Shown here: positions 19,501 through 27,416 of the stretch, one piece after another
Layout of the letters: every line of letters begins with the position of its first letter
Numbering within the stretch: position 1 is the stretch's first letter
NCBI RefSeq assembly: GCF_014841125.1
Contig: NZ_JACYTQ010000002.1
Location: 744,001 to 808,000 of the forward strand
Reading direction: 5' to 3'
DNA: 64,000 nt
DNA from: Echinicola arenosa
GTDB lineage: Bacteria; Bacteroidota; Bacteroidia; Cytophagales; Cyclobacteriaceae
Translations under genes and position numbers: made by a program
Notes under the pieces: model-generated
Told to the model about the DNA's origin: nothing
What the model saw: only the letters and a program-made list of their open reading frames with translations
Database searches by the model: none

Positions 19501-19719
19501 AAATACCAATGTATTCTTTCCGTCAGGAACTTGAATAGAATACATACCATCTAAGTCAGTAATCGCCCCGACTGTAGATCCTTTGACCAGCACATTTACA
19601 CCAGGCAAACCCATTGGTTCCTCTTCAGAAACCACTTTACCTGTTACGGTTCTGCTTTGCGCCCAAACCGTTGAGAGTGTAAAGACTGCTAAGATGAAAC
19701 TTAGTAAACTTTTTCTCAT
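16552..19719 (-). CDS. SusC/RagA family TonB-dependent receptor
   Basis: 1055-residue outer-membrane barrel. A signal peptide (1-20, ending TVWAQ) is followed by a carboxypeptidase-regulatory-like domain (about 22-100, VTGKVVSEEEPMGLPGVNVL) and the plug domain starting near EEVIVVAYGTAEKGNFVGS. The SusC signature KDAASAALYGSRAANGVIMI is present, and the chain ends in an aromatic/Leu-rich last strand (FTLGLNVNL). It imports the ligand held by its SusD partner, using TonB energy. No anti-sigma/ECF pair is next to it; a strong inverted repeat 75-100 bp upstream may be its operator. Confidence 0.97.
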   Translation of the reverse strand: MRKSLLSFILAVFTLSTVWAQSRTVTGKVVSEEEPMGLPGVNVLVKGSTVGAITDLDGMYSIQVPDGKNTLVFSFIGYRTDEIQIGNQTTVNITLMPDTQNLEEVIVVAYGTAEKGNFVGSAIALKSDQIANRPINNVANAIEGQAPGVITTSASGQPGSTPAIRIRGIGSVNSSSSPLYVVDGVPYDGAISNLNPDDIEDMTILKDAASAALYGSRAANGVIMITTKRGKKNKSNFSFRVQQGTASRALPEYERVNADQYYPLVWESLRNAQLGNGADEATAAAYASENLIDDVLGYNVYNVPNSEVVGADGTLNPNAVNNFTDLDWFDKIAERGGRSEYNMSYSGGNDKTDYLASVGYLDEKGFVVNSDFKRWTGRLNINTNPVEWFKTGINLSTTMSEGNNARTDGNTSYVNPMYFARNMGPIYPLYAQNPMTGGYVLDDLGNKIYDTGDLTNLGLPRRGPGGSPGRHAYQEALLNVDTFDRDVLSARAYAEVSFLENFTLRTNIASDMTSQLNVGYDNPIVGDGAPAGRSNRTNRRYNSYTFNQLLTYTKTINDRHFVEVLAGHENYDFKYNYQYTAKQDQILDGNIEFGNFVTISSANSRIDRHTIESYFSRLNYVLDDKYSISGSFRRDGSSKFAGDVRWGTFFSVGGAWSIDKEEFFNVDFFDMLKLRASYGEVGNDNLQNADGGTLYYPWQALYDLGYNNASEPGILQASLAAPQLTWESNNTIDVGLDFAFARRFSGSLEFYARESENLLFEVPLSLTTGLESKYQNIGTMSNTGVEFNIGGDVIRNQDFTWNANLNVSTFKNEFKKLPFDEQINGTKKLQVGHSIYDYWLRDWIGVDSETGEGLYRAEEYFDGDGEVRDDVRIMGADTVTVTANNAREHFAGTAIPDFFGGITNTFSYRGFTLNVLVSYSVGGKVYDGVYASLMNADPDGNALHVDAMNRWTSPGQVTDVPKMDVTGSAQTNGTSDRWLVDGSYLNLRSVNLSYSLPKSLLNRISVSNATIYLAGENLGWMSARKGMYVSGSFNGTTSNAYTPARTFTLGLNVNL

Positions 19720-19793
19720 AGAGTTAATTTTTTAAAATGGATAATTAGGATTATGAAAATCTTAAAGCCCTTGCCGTGGCTAGAAAATTTACA

Positions 19794-19818
19794 GTTCGAA
19801 AGTAATTCGATTTCGAAC
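19794..19818. promoter_or_regulatory. 8-bp inverted repeat upstream of susC, candidate operator
   Basis: GTTCGAAA (19794-19801) and TTTCGAAC (19811-19818) are exact inverted copies separated by 9 nt, in an otherwise A/T-rich leader 75-100 bp upstream of the susC ATG. The geometry (25 bp, two major-groove faces) fits a dimeric transcription factor. Confidence 0.5.
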
Positions 19819-20080
19819 ATATTTTTCATAATTAAAGATTTTTTTTCCTGATTCTAATCAAATTTTAATACCAACGGTAAAAATCTGAAACAGAACTAAA
19901 CTATTAGAAGAATGAAAAATTAAAACTATACAGAATAAAATCCCTATACAATCAAAATATAAAGAATATTAAACTAATTTATATTAAAAAACCAAAATAT
20001 TAAGAAATAAATTTATGAATGAAAATATTACACGGCCGATTTTGAACAAAAACCCTAATCGTACACATTTTTTGAAGAAA
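19819..20080. other. A/T-rich intergenic stretch upstream of susC
   Basis: Very A/T-rich DNA between the susC leader and the stop of the radical SAM gene. No ORF, RNA gene or hairpin with a T-run was seen. It presumably carries the susC promoter, but no exact TAnnTTTG box was found. Confidence 0.5.
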
Positions 20081-21085
20081 TCACTCAGAACAGTTCCTAC
20101 AAATCTCTATTTCACTTCTATTTTGTAATAATTGAGCTCTAAATCGACCATATTTTGGATTATTCCATATTTTGTCAAGGCTTGAGTTTTGGAGATTTCC
20201 CATCTTATGATTAGCATCTTTATCAAAACAACAGGGCACTATATCCCCGTCCCAAGTCACTACAGCACCTTGCCACATTCGCCAGCATTTGTTTCGTATT
20301 TCCTTTCTTATCTTCCACTTTCCATTACCAACCGGAAGGTACCTAGAGTATTTTAAGTTACTGGGAATTAATTCTGAACCATCTTCATAATTATATATCT
20401 GGGCAGTTTTGAACTGGAGTTCATCTACTCCTAGATTTCTTGAAAGAGCTTTAATAGCAGTGATCTCATGCTCATTCTTTCCTGTTACTAAAAATTGAAA
20501 AATGACTTGTGGGAATTTTTTCCCAGCTTTATTTCTTGATTCTATCAATAGTTGAACACCAGATTTTACCCGCTCCAAATTTCCACCAATTCTGTAATTT
20601 TCATACACCCCCTGAGAAGCCCCATCTACTGAAACAATTAGTTGCTTCAGTCCTGAATCCAATATTCTCGGCACCGTCTTCTCGTTTAAAAAATGGGCAT
20701 TGGTGGATGTTGCCGTGAAGATTTTATGCTGATCGGCCATCTTGACCAACTCTAAAAACTCAGGATGTAAAAAGGGCTCCCCTTGAAAATACAAATGCAG
20801 ATAGGAAAGGTGCCCCGCACTTTCTTTGATAATTTTCTTGTACAATTCTTGGTCCAGCATCCCCGTAGGCCTGGTAAAGCTCCTCAGGCCTGATGGACAC
20901 TCGGGACACCTCAGGTTACATCCAGTAGTTGGCTCTATAGACATGGCCACGGGCAAACCCATTATCCTGGCCTGCTTGGTCCATCTTGAAAAATAAAATG
21001 AACCAAAGAGCATCAAAAAATTAGTCACCTTTCTCCATGAAAGGTATTGAATGAAAGCGGCAGCTAAAATAAATTTACTCTTCAA
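20081..21085 (-). CDS. Radical SAM/SPASM domain protein
   Basis: 334 residues. TTGCNLRCPECPSG gives the CxxxCxxC cluster for the SAM-binding [4Fe-4S], preceded by the usual SIEPT. The C-terminal SPASM-type cysteines are visible as NKCWRMWQG, IVPCCFDKD and EICRNCSE. It likely modifies a peptide or small molecule, or acts in envelope polymer synthesis; the substrate is unknown. The only upstream start is TTG 21085 (a stop lies directly before it); ATG 21013 is an alternative. A candidate promoter at 21108-21139 suggests it is transcribed on its own. Confidence 0.85.
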   Translation of the reverse strand: MKSKFILAAAFIQYLSWRKVTNFLMLFGSFYFSRWTKQARIMGLPVAMSIEPTTGCNLRCPECPSGLRSFTRPTGMLDQELYKKIIKESAGHLSYLHLYFQGEPFLHPEFLELVKMADQHKIFTATSTNAHFLNEKTVPRILDSGLKQLIVSVDGASQGVYENYRIGGNLERVKSGVQLLIESRNKAGKKFPQVIFQFLVTGKNEHEITAIKALSRNLGVDELQFKTAQIYNYEDGSELIPSNLKYSRYLPVGNGKWKIRKEIRNKCWRMWQGAVVTWDGDIVPCCFDKDANHKMGNLQNSSLDKIWNNPKYGRFRAQLLQNRSEIEICRNCSE

Positions 21086-21107
21086 CTATATCCCTATTTA
21101 ATTCCTC

Positions 21108-21139
21108 CAAAGGTAGAAAAATCTTTAAGACCTGTTCAA
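21108..21139 (-). promoter_or_regulatory. Candidate Bacteroidota promoter of the radical SAM gene
   Basis: Reading the minus strand, ATTG (21136-21139), 20 nt, then TACCTTTG (21108-21115), close to the TTTG-N19-TAnnTTTG consensus. The predicted start of transcription is about 15 nt before TTG 21085. Confidence 0.45.
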
Positions 21140-21145
21140 TCTATG

Positions 21146-22489
21146 CTATTCTGGAATCAATACTTCTCCAACGCCATGAATCAAGCCATTTGTTCCTAAT
21201 TGGTTCAAGTAGTTTTCATCTAAAGAAATGCCATTGACCGTGGGCCCTTCTCCATCTAAAAGCAAAGTTTTACCCACCAATTTGGTTTCAAGGACTTTCC
21301 CTGTTTGAAAAGATTGGCTGAAAACCCTTCCAATAGCAATATGGTACATCAAAGTTTCAATAAGGACAGTTTCTTCTATTTCATAGTAGCCAGACACACC
21401 TAAGGATTCATACCATGCATAAAAAGCCAAATTGTTAGGAACAAAAACGGTGAGCGGTCCTTCCTGCTGTTCTAATTCGCTCAAAAGTCCAGCGTAAATA
21501 AGCGCAGCTTTGAATTCTTCATAACCTTGGTTTTGAGAACCTTCTGACACAATAGTTGCCAAGGATCGTTCAGGCACTGTGATCACCTTGTTCTGTTCAT
21601 GAATAATTCCATTACCTCCTTGAATATCCTTCCTGGTAATCAACGCATTGCCATTCAACCATATTTCATCCTCCTTTTTGCTCACAAACAAACTATCACC
21701 TCCATAGGTGATGAGGGCATCTGAGACCAATTCATCACTTTCCAAGCTTCCTTCCACGATACAATACTCCATAAAAGCTTCCAGCTTAGAAGCGGACAAC
21801 CACTCTTCTTCAATAATTCCATTTGCTTCGAAATAAGCAGCAAAGGCCGCATCTGTAGGGACAAAAAGTGTAAATGGACCTGTCTCGGTAAGAAGTTTAT
21901 CCATGCCTGTCTGTAGAAGTCCTTTGACAAACAAAGTATAGCCTTGACTTTGGGCCATCGAAACCACATTTAGTTTACTGGCCTCCAACACACTTCCTAT
22001 ACCATGTACCATGCCATTAGAGACATCAATGTCTTTAACCAACAAAGGAACATTACCGTTGATGATGATCTCGTTTTCTTCTTTATTAATCAACCAGTAA
22101 TAACCTTGCAAAAAAGTTTCTTTTACTTCTCCTATCAAATCTTCACTGTTCAATTTTCCTGACGCCAAGTGATAGTTCATCAAACTGTCCAAATCATCAG
22201 AGGATAAGTCAGAAGCCGATGTAATTCCTGCTTCTACAAAAGCCTTATCGGTCGGAGCGAAGACAGTAAATAGGCCCGCCCCATCCAAAGTATCCCCTAT
22301 TCCTGTTTGGCTCAAAATTTCGGCAAGAATGCTAAAATTGGGATCTTGCTGTATAAAGCCTTGGACTGTCAGCTCCTGAAAGTGGGGAGCGGGTTCATCA
22401 GTTCCACAAGAGCTGATCAAAGCAATTCCTAAGAGTAAAAAAAATAGCGATTTAAAAGAATCCCAATAATTTTGTCGCCCTTTGCCCAT
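21146..22489 (-). CDS. Fasciclin (FAS1) domain lipoprotein, three repeats
   Basis: Surface or periplasmic lipoprotein, 447 residues from ATG 22489. The signal peptide ends at the lipobox ALISSC. Three FAS1 domains follow, each with the H1 and H2 motifs: GLFTVFAPTDKAF and MVHGIGSVLEAS; GPFTLFVPTDAAF and GIIHEQNKVITV; GPLTVFVPNNLAF and GLIHGVGEVLIP. Such proteins mediate adhesion or matrix contact; the ligand is unknown. The upstream TTG extension to 22507 is rejected because the ATG gives a better signal peptide. A small hairpin lies 20 nt before the start. Confidence 0.93.
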   Translation of the reverse strand: MGKGRQNYWDSFKSLFFLLLGIALISSCGTDEPAPHFQELTVQGFIQQDPNFSILAEILSQTGIGDTLDGAGLFTVFAPTDKAFVEAGITSASDLSSDDLDSLMNYHLASGKLNSEDLIGEVKETFLQGYYWLINKEENEIIINGNVPLLVKDIDVSNGMVHGIGSVLEASKLNVVSMAQSQGYTLFVKGLLQTGMDKLLTETGPFTLFVPTDAAFAAYFEANGIIEEEWLSASKLEAFMEYCIVEGSLESDELVSDALITYGGDSLFVSKKEDEIWLNGNALITRKDIQGGNGIIHEQNKVITVPERSLATIVSEGSQNQGYEEFKAALIYAGLLSELEQQEGPLTVFVPNNLAFYAWYESLGVSGYYEIEETVLIETLMYHIAIGRVFSQSFQTGKVLETKLVGKTLLLDGEGPTVNGISLDENYLNQLGTNGLIHGVGEVLIPE

Positions 22490-22508
22490 AAATTCTATAT
22501 TTAACAAT

Positions 22509-22527
22509 CGGTTCTTTTGGAGAACCG
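22509..22527. promoter_or_regulatory. 7-bp hairpin in leader of the fasciclin gene
   Basis: CGGTTCT (22509-22515) and AGAACCG (22521-22527) pair perfectly with a 5-nt loop, 20 nt upstream of the fasciclin ATG and about 50 bp upstream of the divergent gldB. It could fold in the leader RNA or bind a regulator between the divergent genes. Confidence 0.35.
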
Positions 22528-22578
22528 CAAAAGCCGTGCTTAAGTTTACATTGACAAATATACTGCTATAATAAAAAC

Positions 22579-23616
22579 ATGGCCAAAAACCTTAGAATTG
22601 GAAAAAGCTATTCATGTGGAAGACCAGGGACTCTTCTTGTCTTTTTTCTTTTAATCCTTCTCGGAGCTTGTGGCAAAAGTGACCAAAGCTGTCAGGTCTC
22701 CAGTGAAGTCGCTGCAATTCCTGTTGATCTGAAAATCGAGAGGTTGGAAGATTTGTTGTTTGAGGCCAAGAACAATGATGCCATCAACTATTTCTTAGAC
22801 AGCCATCCAGATTTCACCAACAAGTACCTTCAGGAGGAGCTTTATCCAAGTAGAGAAGCTTTAGTAACAACCCTTAGTGAAATTCCGAGAGACAGTTTAA
22901 TGGCGGCCTTATACCAAGAAGTGAAATCAAATTTCAAAAACATCCGCCAACTGGAAAAGGATCTTGAAAATGGTTTCAAGCACATTAAATATTATTTTCC
23001 GGACTTTAAAATTCCCAAAGTCTACACTTTTGTCAGCGGTTTTACTTCTGACCTCTACATTGATAATGACATGATTGTAATTGGCTTGGATTATTTTTTG
23101 CCCCATGACCATAAGTTTCAGCCTCCTGAGATTCCAGAATACCTGGCTGTCAGGTATGATGAGGCCCATCTGGTCCCTATGATAATTACCGCTATTTCCT
23201 CTAGATACAACGAAACCAACCTGAAGGATAACACTCTTTTGGCAGAAATGATTTTCTACGGAAAAGCCTATCACTTCACCAAAGCCATGATGCCTTGCAC
23301 CCCTGAGGAATTGATCATTGGATATACTTCAGATGAACTGGCTGCCTGCTATTCCAATGAGCAATTCATTTGGACGCATTTGATAGAAAAGGAGGCAATT
23401 TACGAAACCAATCCTTTTGAAATCAGAAAATACACTGGAGAAGCTCCCTTTACAGATGTGATCAGCACCGATGCCCCTGGCAGAGTGGGAAGATGGGTTG
23501 GTTGGAACATCGTAGATGCCTACGCCGAAAGGAATAATGTCGAATTGAAAACATTGATGGAAGAAGAGGACGCCAGAAAAATATTTATGCAGTCAGCATA
23601 TAAACCTCGTCAATGA
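22579..23616 (+). CDS. gldB: Gliding motility lipoprotein GldB
   Basis: 345-residue lipoprotein. The signal sequence ends LLILLGACG (lipobox, Cys about residue 31). The middle part with YFPDFKIPKVYTFVSGF and MIVIGLDYFLP, and the C-terminal PGRVGRWVGWNIVDAY, are typical of the GldB family (a zinc-protease-like fold), needed for gliding and linked to type IX secretion in Bacteroidota. It is divergent from the fasciclin gene and convergent with a glycosyltransferase gene, overlapping that gene's 3' end by 32 nt. The start ATG 22579 gives the full signal peptide. Confidence 0.93.
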   Translation: MAKNLRIGKSYSCGRPGTLLVFFLLILLGACGKSDQSCQVSSEVAAIPVDLKIERLEDLLFEAKNNDAINYFLDSHPDFTNKYLQEELYPSREALVTTLSEIPRDSLMAALYQEVKSNFKNIRQLEKDLENGFKHIKYYFPDFKIPKVYTFVSGFTSDLYIDNDMIVIGLDYFLPHDHKFQPPEIPEYLAVRYDEAHLVPMIITAISSRYNETNLKDNTLLAEMIFYGKAYHFTKAMMPCTPEELIIGYTSDELAACYSNEQFIWTHLIEKEAIYETNPFEIRKYTGEAPFTDVISTDAPGRVGRWVGWNIVDAYAERNNVELKTLMEEEDARKIFMQSAYKPRQ

Positions 23617-24814
23617 CAGGTCTTGGAAAGCGTTTTGGATCTAGGGTAAATAATAATTTGCTTATGGCCATTTCTTTGGAAAAGTGAAGCATAGCCAGAT
23701 TTCTGGAGCGCTGTTTCATGGCTTTTAATACGGTCTCATCCTCCGCCAAAATTTCCAAACGGCAAATGGTTTCTTTAACCTGCTTGACATCATAAAGTAT
23801 GCCTAGATGGTTGCTCTTGGTCAAATCCCAAACCCAACCTTCATGGTTGATCAAAATACCATTGCCCATGGCCAAAGCATCAAAAAACTTATTGGGACTA
23901 TTAGTCTGTAAGACAGGCAAGTGGTCAAAAGAAATAAAAGCCAGATCAGTAACCGACAATAAATCCCTTACTGAGCTTTTGTCTCCGAATGGAAGAAACT
24001 GCAGGTTCTTCAACTGCAGCTTAGACGCAAGCCCTTTCAGCTCTTGTAACTTCTTCCCTTTACCTTTGATAGCAAATTGCCATTCTTTGCCTTGATTTTG
24101 AGCTTCTTTTGCCAAGAATAACAATTCTTGGACTGCGTTTACCTCACCGATGGCCCCAGTATAAGAAATACTAAGATTTTTAGCTTTCCAATTTAGCCCA
24201 TCCAAGATTTTGCTGCTTTTTGCCTTAGAAGGCTGAAAGAAATTCACATCGGAGAAATTAGGGATCAGGCTCGTCGAAACATTAGGCGAGCAATTCTCCA
24301 CATAAGTCCTGATTCCCGGGGAAAGTGTTACCACTTTCAAGGCTTGGTCATAGATTCTTTTCTCCAAACCATAAAGCATTCTCTTAAGTAAAGGATTTTT
24401 TACCGCCCCAACTTGAATCGGTGCTTCAGGCCAAAGATCCCTTACTTCAAAGACATAAGGTAAAGCCAGTTTTTCCTTTGCCCATAAACCTATCAATCCA
24501 GTAGTAAGTGGCGTCGAAGAAATGTAGAGTAAATCTGGCCTTTTGAGCTTCATCAGTAGCTTCTTGGCCATCCTAACAAACTTCAAAAAGGCATAAGTCC
24601 GCTTAATAAAACCAAATTTATTATCATAGCTTACCGGTAGATAATGCACCTTGATTCCATCAATCACTTTGTAGTCATATGTATTTTCTGAGTGTGCGGT
24701 AACCATTTCTACCTCCATGCCGGCATCCACCATTCCTTTGGCCAAGTGATAAGACCTCACCGCCCCGCCCTCTTCGGGCTTTAAAAAATATTGATGGATA
24801 TAAATTAATCGCAT
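23585..24814 (-). CDS. GT4 family glycosyltransferase (WbuB-like)
   Basis: 409 residues. The N-terminus MRLIYIHQYFLKPEEGGAVRSY and the central VFEVRDLWPEAPIQVGAVKN are typical of WbuB/FnlC-region GT4 enzymes. Donor-side residues appear around ISYTGAIGEVNAVQELL and LQTNSPNKFFDALAMGNGI. It overlaps asnB by 10 nt and ends inside gldB in the opposite direction. It is likely to act in surface polysaccharide or glycan assembly together with the asparagine synthetase-like neighbour. Confidence 0.87.
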   Translation of the reverse strand: MRLIYIHQYFLKPEEGGAVRSYHLAKGMVDAGMEVEMVTAHSENTYDYKVIDGIKVHYLPVSYDNKFGFIKRTYAFLKFVRMAKKLLMKLKRPDLLYISSTPLTTGLIGLWAKEKLALPYVFEVRDLWPEAPIQVGAVKNPLLKRMLYGLEKRIYDQALKVVTLSPGIRTYVENCSPNVSTSLIPNFSDVNFFQPSKAKSSKILDGLNWKAKNLSISYTGAIGEVNAVQELLFLAKEAQNQGKEWQFAIKGKGKKLQELKGLASKLQLKNLQFLPFGDKSSVRDLLSVTDLAFISFDHLPVLQTNSPNKFFDALAMGNGILINHEGWVWDLTKSNHLGILYDVKQVKETICRLEILAEDETVLKAMKQRSRNLAMLHFSKEMAISKLLFTLDPKRFPRPVIDEVYMLTA

Positions 24815-26604
24815 GATTTATTTTTTTGATACCAGGATGCCAGGACAAATAAATTCCAAATTTGGAGGAAATTGTCTTTTATGAACTTCTCTGACGCTAG
24901 GCTCAATTTATGAATTTCTTGTGGTAAATAGTCTCGCTGTTCCTCTACAAAGGGCTTGATGTGTTCCATAAAATAATCTCTAAATTTCTGATCTTTCAGT
25001 AACCACTCTTTTAGTGGTAATCCAAATCCAATTTTTTTCCTGTTGGCTATTTTTCCTAAACCGACATCTTCCAAGGACTCTCTAATCCACTGCTTTGACT
25101 TAAGTTGGAGATGTTGCTCTTCCGATAGGCTAAGACTTAATTCCACTATCGCTTTGTCCAAATAAGGAGCCCTACCTTCAATACCATGGGCCATTAACGC
25201 ATTGTCATGAATTTTCAAGACGTCATTTACCAAATAATAATTCCTATCCCATTCCAAAGCAGCTTTGAAAGGTGTTTTTATGGTAGGATAATAATCCAAA
25301 AAGTGAGACCTATTTTGTTTGGGCACATTTCTTAGTGAACTAAAATTCAAAAAGGTTGCCTCTTCACTACCCTCTACGGCTAAGAGCATTTTCTTTAACC
25401 GCCTTGTCAAAAAAGGAATGCTACCTCCAACTGTTGATGATTTGGTCAATAATTCCTTGAACTTCAAATAAAACTTGAATGCTTCATGGCGGCCATAACC
25501 TCCAAAGAGCTCATCCGCACCCGCGCCACTAACCAGTATTTTGACATACTTTTTGGCCTCCTTGGCAATCATCCAGCTGATAAAACCAGCACTATCACCA
25601 ATGGGTTGATCCAAAGAATCAATATATGCCCCCCAATTTTCAAGGACAAGCTCCTGTGTGATCAAAATTTCATGATGCTCACAATTGTACTTTTGGGAAA
25701 CCCATTTGGCATATTTAGGATCTTGATATTTCTTTAAATATGCATCCTCAAATGTCACCGTAAAAGTATGCAGAGGTATTCCGGTTTCTTCAAACCAAGT
25801 ACTCAACAACAAACTGCTGTCTGCTCCCCCACTGAGCAATATTCCAACAGGAACATCGGCTTGAAAGTGATTGAGAACAGCATCTGTCAGTAACATTTTG
25901 AAATGCTGTTTATCTGGAAGTCGAACACTTATCCCTTGAAATGAAAGTTTTTTATGCTCCAACAAATTACCTTCAAAATCAATGGACATGATCTCTCCAG
26001 GTAAAAGTTGCTTTACATCTCTGTAAAAGCTATCTACTGGCAAGGAATGCCTTGAGTAGAAATAGGGCAGATATTGAGCTGAATCAATTTCAGAAGGCAC
26101 TATTCCAGACTGGGCAATCGCTTTAGCCTCAGAGGAAAAAATCCACTTATTACTTTGGTGAAAATAGTAAAGTGGCTTTTTCCCAAATTGATCTCTGGCC
26201 GCCACTAATATCTTGGATACCTTATCGATGAAAAGAATCGAATACATTCCTTGAAAATCAACTATTCCATCAGCCCCATATTTACTCAACCACTTAATAA
26301 TTATTTCGCTATCAGACCTACTTTGAAATGCTTCCCCTAATTGCAAAAGTCTATTCCTTAAGTCTTCTGCATTATACAGAGCACCATTCCAACATAGGAA
26401 ATAGCTGTCTTTTACATTCACCGGTTGATTTGCCCAATCTCCCAAATCAATTGTCTTCAACCTGTTTGCTGCCAGGTATAATTCTTCATTGACTGCAAGC
26501 CATTCTGAATGGTCAGGTCCCCTGTGACGGATAGCTTCCATCATTTTGATAATGGCCTTTTCACCCTCCGCTGAAAAGTTGAGAATCAAATTGATCCCGC
26601 ACAT
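24805..26604 (-). CDS. asnB: Glutamine-hydrolysing asparagine synthetase-like protein
   Basis: 599 residues. Cys2 after Met (MCGINLIL) is the class II glutaminase nucleophile, with the RHRGPDHS and CWNGALYN motifs. The synthetase half has the PP-loop LLSGGADSSLLLSTW and LVSGAGADELFGGY. Members like this may make asparagine or amidate another substrate such as a sugar acid or peptide. Being sandwiched 3 nt after nth and overlapping a glycosyltransferase gene suggests the second role is possible. Biochemistry cannot be decided from sequence. Confidence 0.9.
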   Translation of the reverse strand: MCGINLILNFSAEGEKAIIKMMEAIRHRGPDHSEWLAVNEELYLAANRLKTIDLGDWANQPVNVKDSYFLCWNGALYNAEDLRNRLLQLGEAFQSRSDSEIIIKWLSKYGADGIVDFQGMYSILFIDKVSKILVAARDQFGKKPLYYFHQSNKWIFSSEAKAIAQSGIVPSEIDSAQYLPYFYSRHSLPVDSFYRDVKQLLPGEIMSIDFEGNLLEHKKLSFQGISVRLPDKQHFKMLLTDAVLNHFQADVPVGILLSGGADSSLLLSTWFEETGIPLHTFTVTFEDAYLKKYQDPKYAKWVSQKYNCEHHEILITQELVLENWGAYIDSLDQPIGDSAGFISWMIAKEAKKYVKILVSGAGADELFGGYGRHEAFKFYLKFKELLTKSSTVGGSIPFLTRRLKKMLLAVEGSEEATFLNFSSLRNVPKQNRSHFLDYYPTIKTPFKAALEWDRNYYLVNDVLKIHDNALMAHGIEGRAPYLDKAIVELSLSLSEEQHLQLKSKQWIRESLEDVGLGKIANRKKIGFGLPLKEWLLKDQKFRDYFMEHIKPFVEEQRDYLPQEIHKLSLASEKFIKDNFLQIWNLFVLASWYQKNKSCD

Positions 26605-26607
26605 ATG

Positions 26608-27294
26608 CTATTTTTTGGAACTAGAAAACAGGTCATTTTCCATTTCTATCTTGGCTTGGTTCTTTTCAAAATACCTGCAGAAATGAGTGATTTCACATGC
26701 TTCACATTTGGGTTTTCTGGCCAAGCAAACATAGCGACCATGCAATATCAACCAGTGGTGCGCAATATGGATATGTTCTTTAGGAATGTGTTTGACCAGT
26801 TGTAACTCTACTTCGAGCGGTGTCTTTGCATTTTGTTGAACCAGTCCAAGCCGCTTAGAGACACGAAAGACATGTGTATCCACCGCCATATTGGGCTGAT
26901 TCCACACAACAGAGGTAATCACATTGGCTGTTTTTCGTCCCACACCTGGGAGTTTGATTAGCTCCTTTACTGAAGAAGGGATTTCACTGTTGAAATCTTC
27001 TACTAGCATTTTTCCCAAACCTAGAAGATGTTTGGTTTTATTATTCGGATAGGATACAGTTTTGATATAAGGAAACAGTTCATCAAAATTGGAAGCCGCC
27101 AAATGCTCTGGAGTAGGAAAATCCTTAAATAAGGCTGGGGTGACCATGTTGATTCTTTTATCTGTACACTGCGCACTCAATACCACTGCGATCAGAAGCT
27201 GAAACGGGTTTTCATAGTTTAACTCTGTTTCTGCAACAGGCATATGAGTCGAAAAATGATCAATAAACGCTTTGTACCGCTCTTTTTTTAGCAT
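26608..27294 (-). CDS. nth: Endonuclease III (DNA glycosylase/AP lyase)
   Basis: 228-residue base-excision repair enzyme acting on oxidised pyrimidines. The helix-hairpin-helix LPGVGRKTANVI carries the catalytic Lys, VDTHVFRVSKRLG carries the catalytic Asp, and the [4Fe-4S] loop has Cys spacing 6-2-5 (CLARKPKCEACEITHFC). It is first in an operon with asnB and a glycosyltransferase (3 nt and 10-nt overlap). A TATATTTG box at 27316-27323 is a candidate promoter. Confidence 0.97.
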   Translation of the reverse strand: MLKKERYKAFIDHFSTHMPVAETELNYENPFQLLIAVVLSAQCTDKRINMVTPALFKDFPTPEHLAASNFDELFPYIKTVSYPNNKTKHLLGLGKMLVEDFNSEIPSSVKELIKLPGVGRKTANVITSVVWNQPNMAVDTHVFRVSKRLGLVQQNAKTPLEVELQLVKHIPKEHIHIAHHWLILHGRYVCLARKPKCEACEITHFCRYFEKNQAKIEMENDLFSSSKK

Positions 27295-27315
27295 ATCCTA
27301 AGTCCTTAATCCGAT

Positions 27316-27323
27316 CAAATATA
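27316..27323 (-). promoter_or_regulatory. Candidate -7 element of nth operon
   Basis: TATATTTG on the minus strand, 22 nt before the nth ATG, matches the Bacteroidota -7 consensus TAnnTTTG. No TTTG at the ideal 19-nt distance is present; the nearest is at 14 nt. Confidence 0.4.
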
Positions 27324-27360
27324 AGGCATTTATAACCCAAAAAATAAATGTGGGCAACAA

Positions 27361-27398
27361 AAAAGCCCACTCTAAATCTTCATCTAGAATGGGCTTTT
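27361..27398 (-). terminator. Intrinsic terminator after the ECF sigma operon
   Basis: AAAAGCCCA-type arm (27361-27374) pairs with 27385-27398 over 14 bp with one mismatch, 10-nt loop. On the minus strand the stem is followed by T-rich sequence. It sits 19 nt after the stop of the small partner gene. Confidence 0.8.
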
Positions 27399-27416
27399 AC
27401 CGAATTATCAATTTTT

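Noticed and set aside
15036-19719. Complete polysaccharide utilisation locus around susCD
   Set aside because: No glycoside hydrolase, polysaccharide lyase, SusE/F-like protein or local regulator is adjacent, so only the uptake pair is supported.
22540-22578. TTGACA and TATAAT upstream of gldB resembling a sigma-70 promoter
   Set aside because: Spacer is only 10 nt, too short for a working promoter, and this phylum uses a different consensus.
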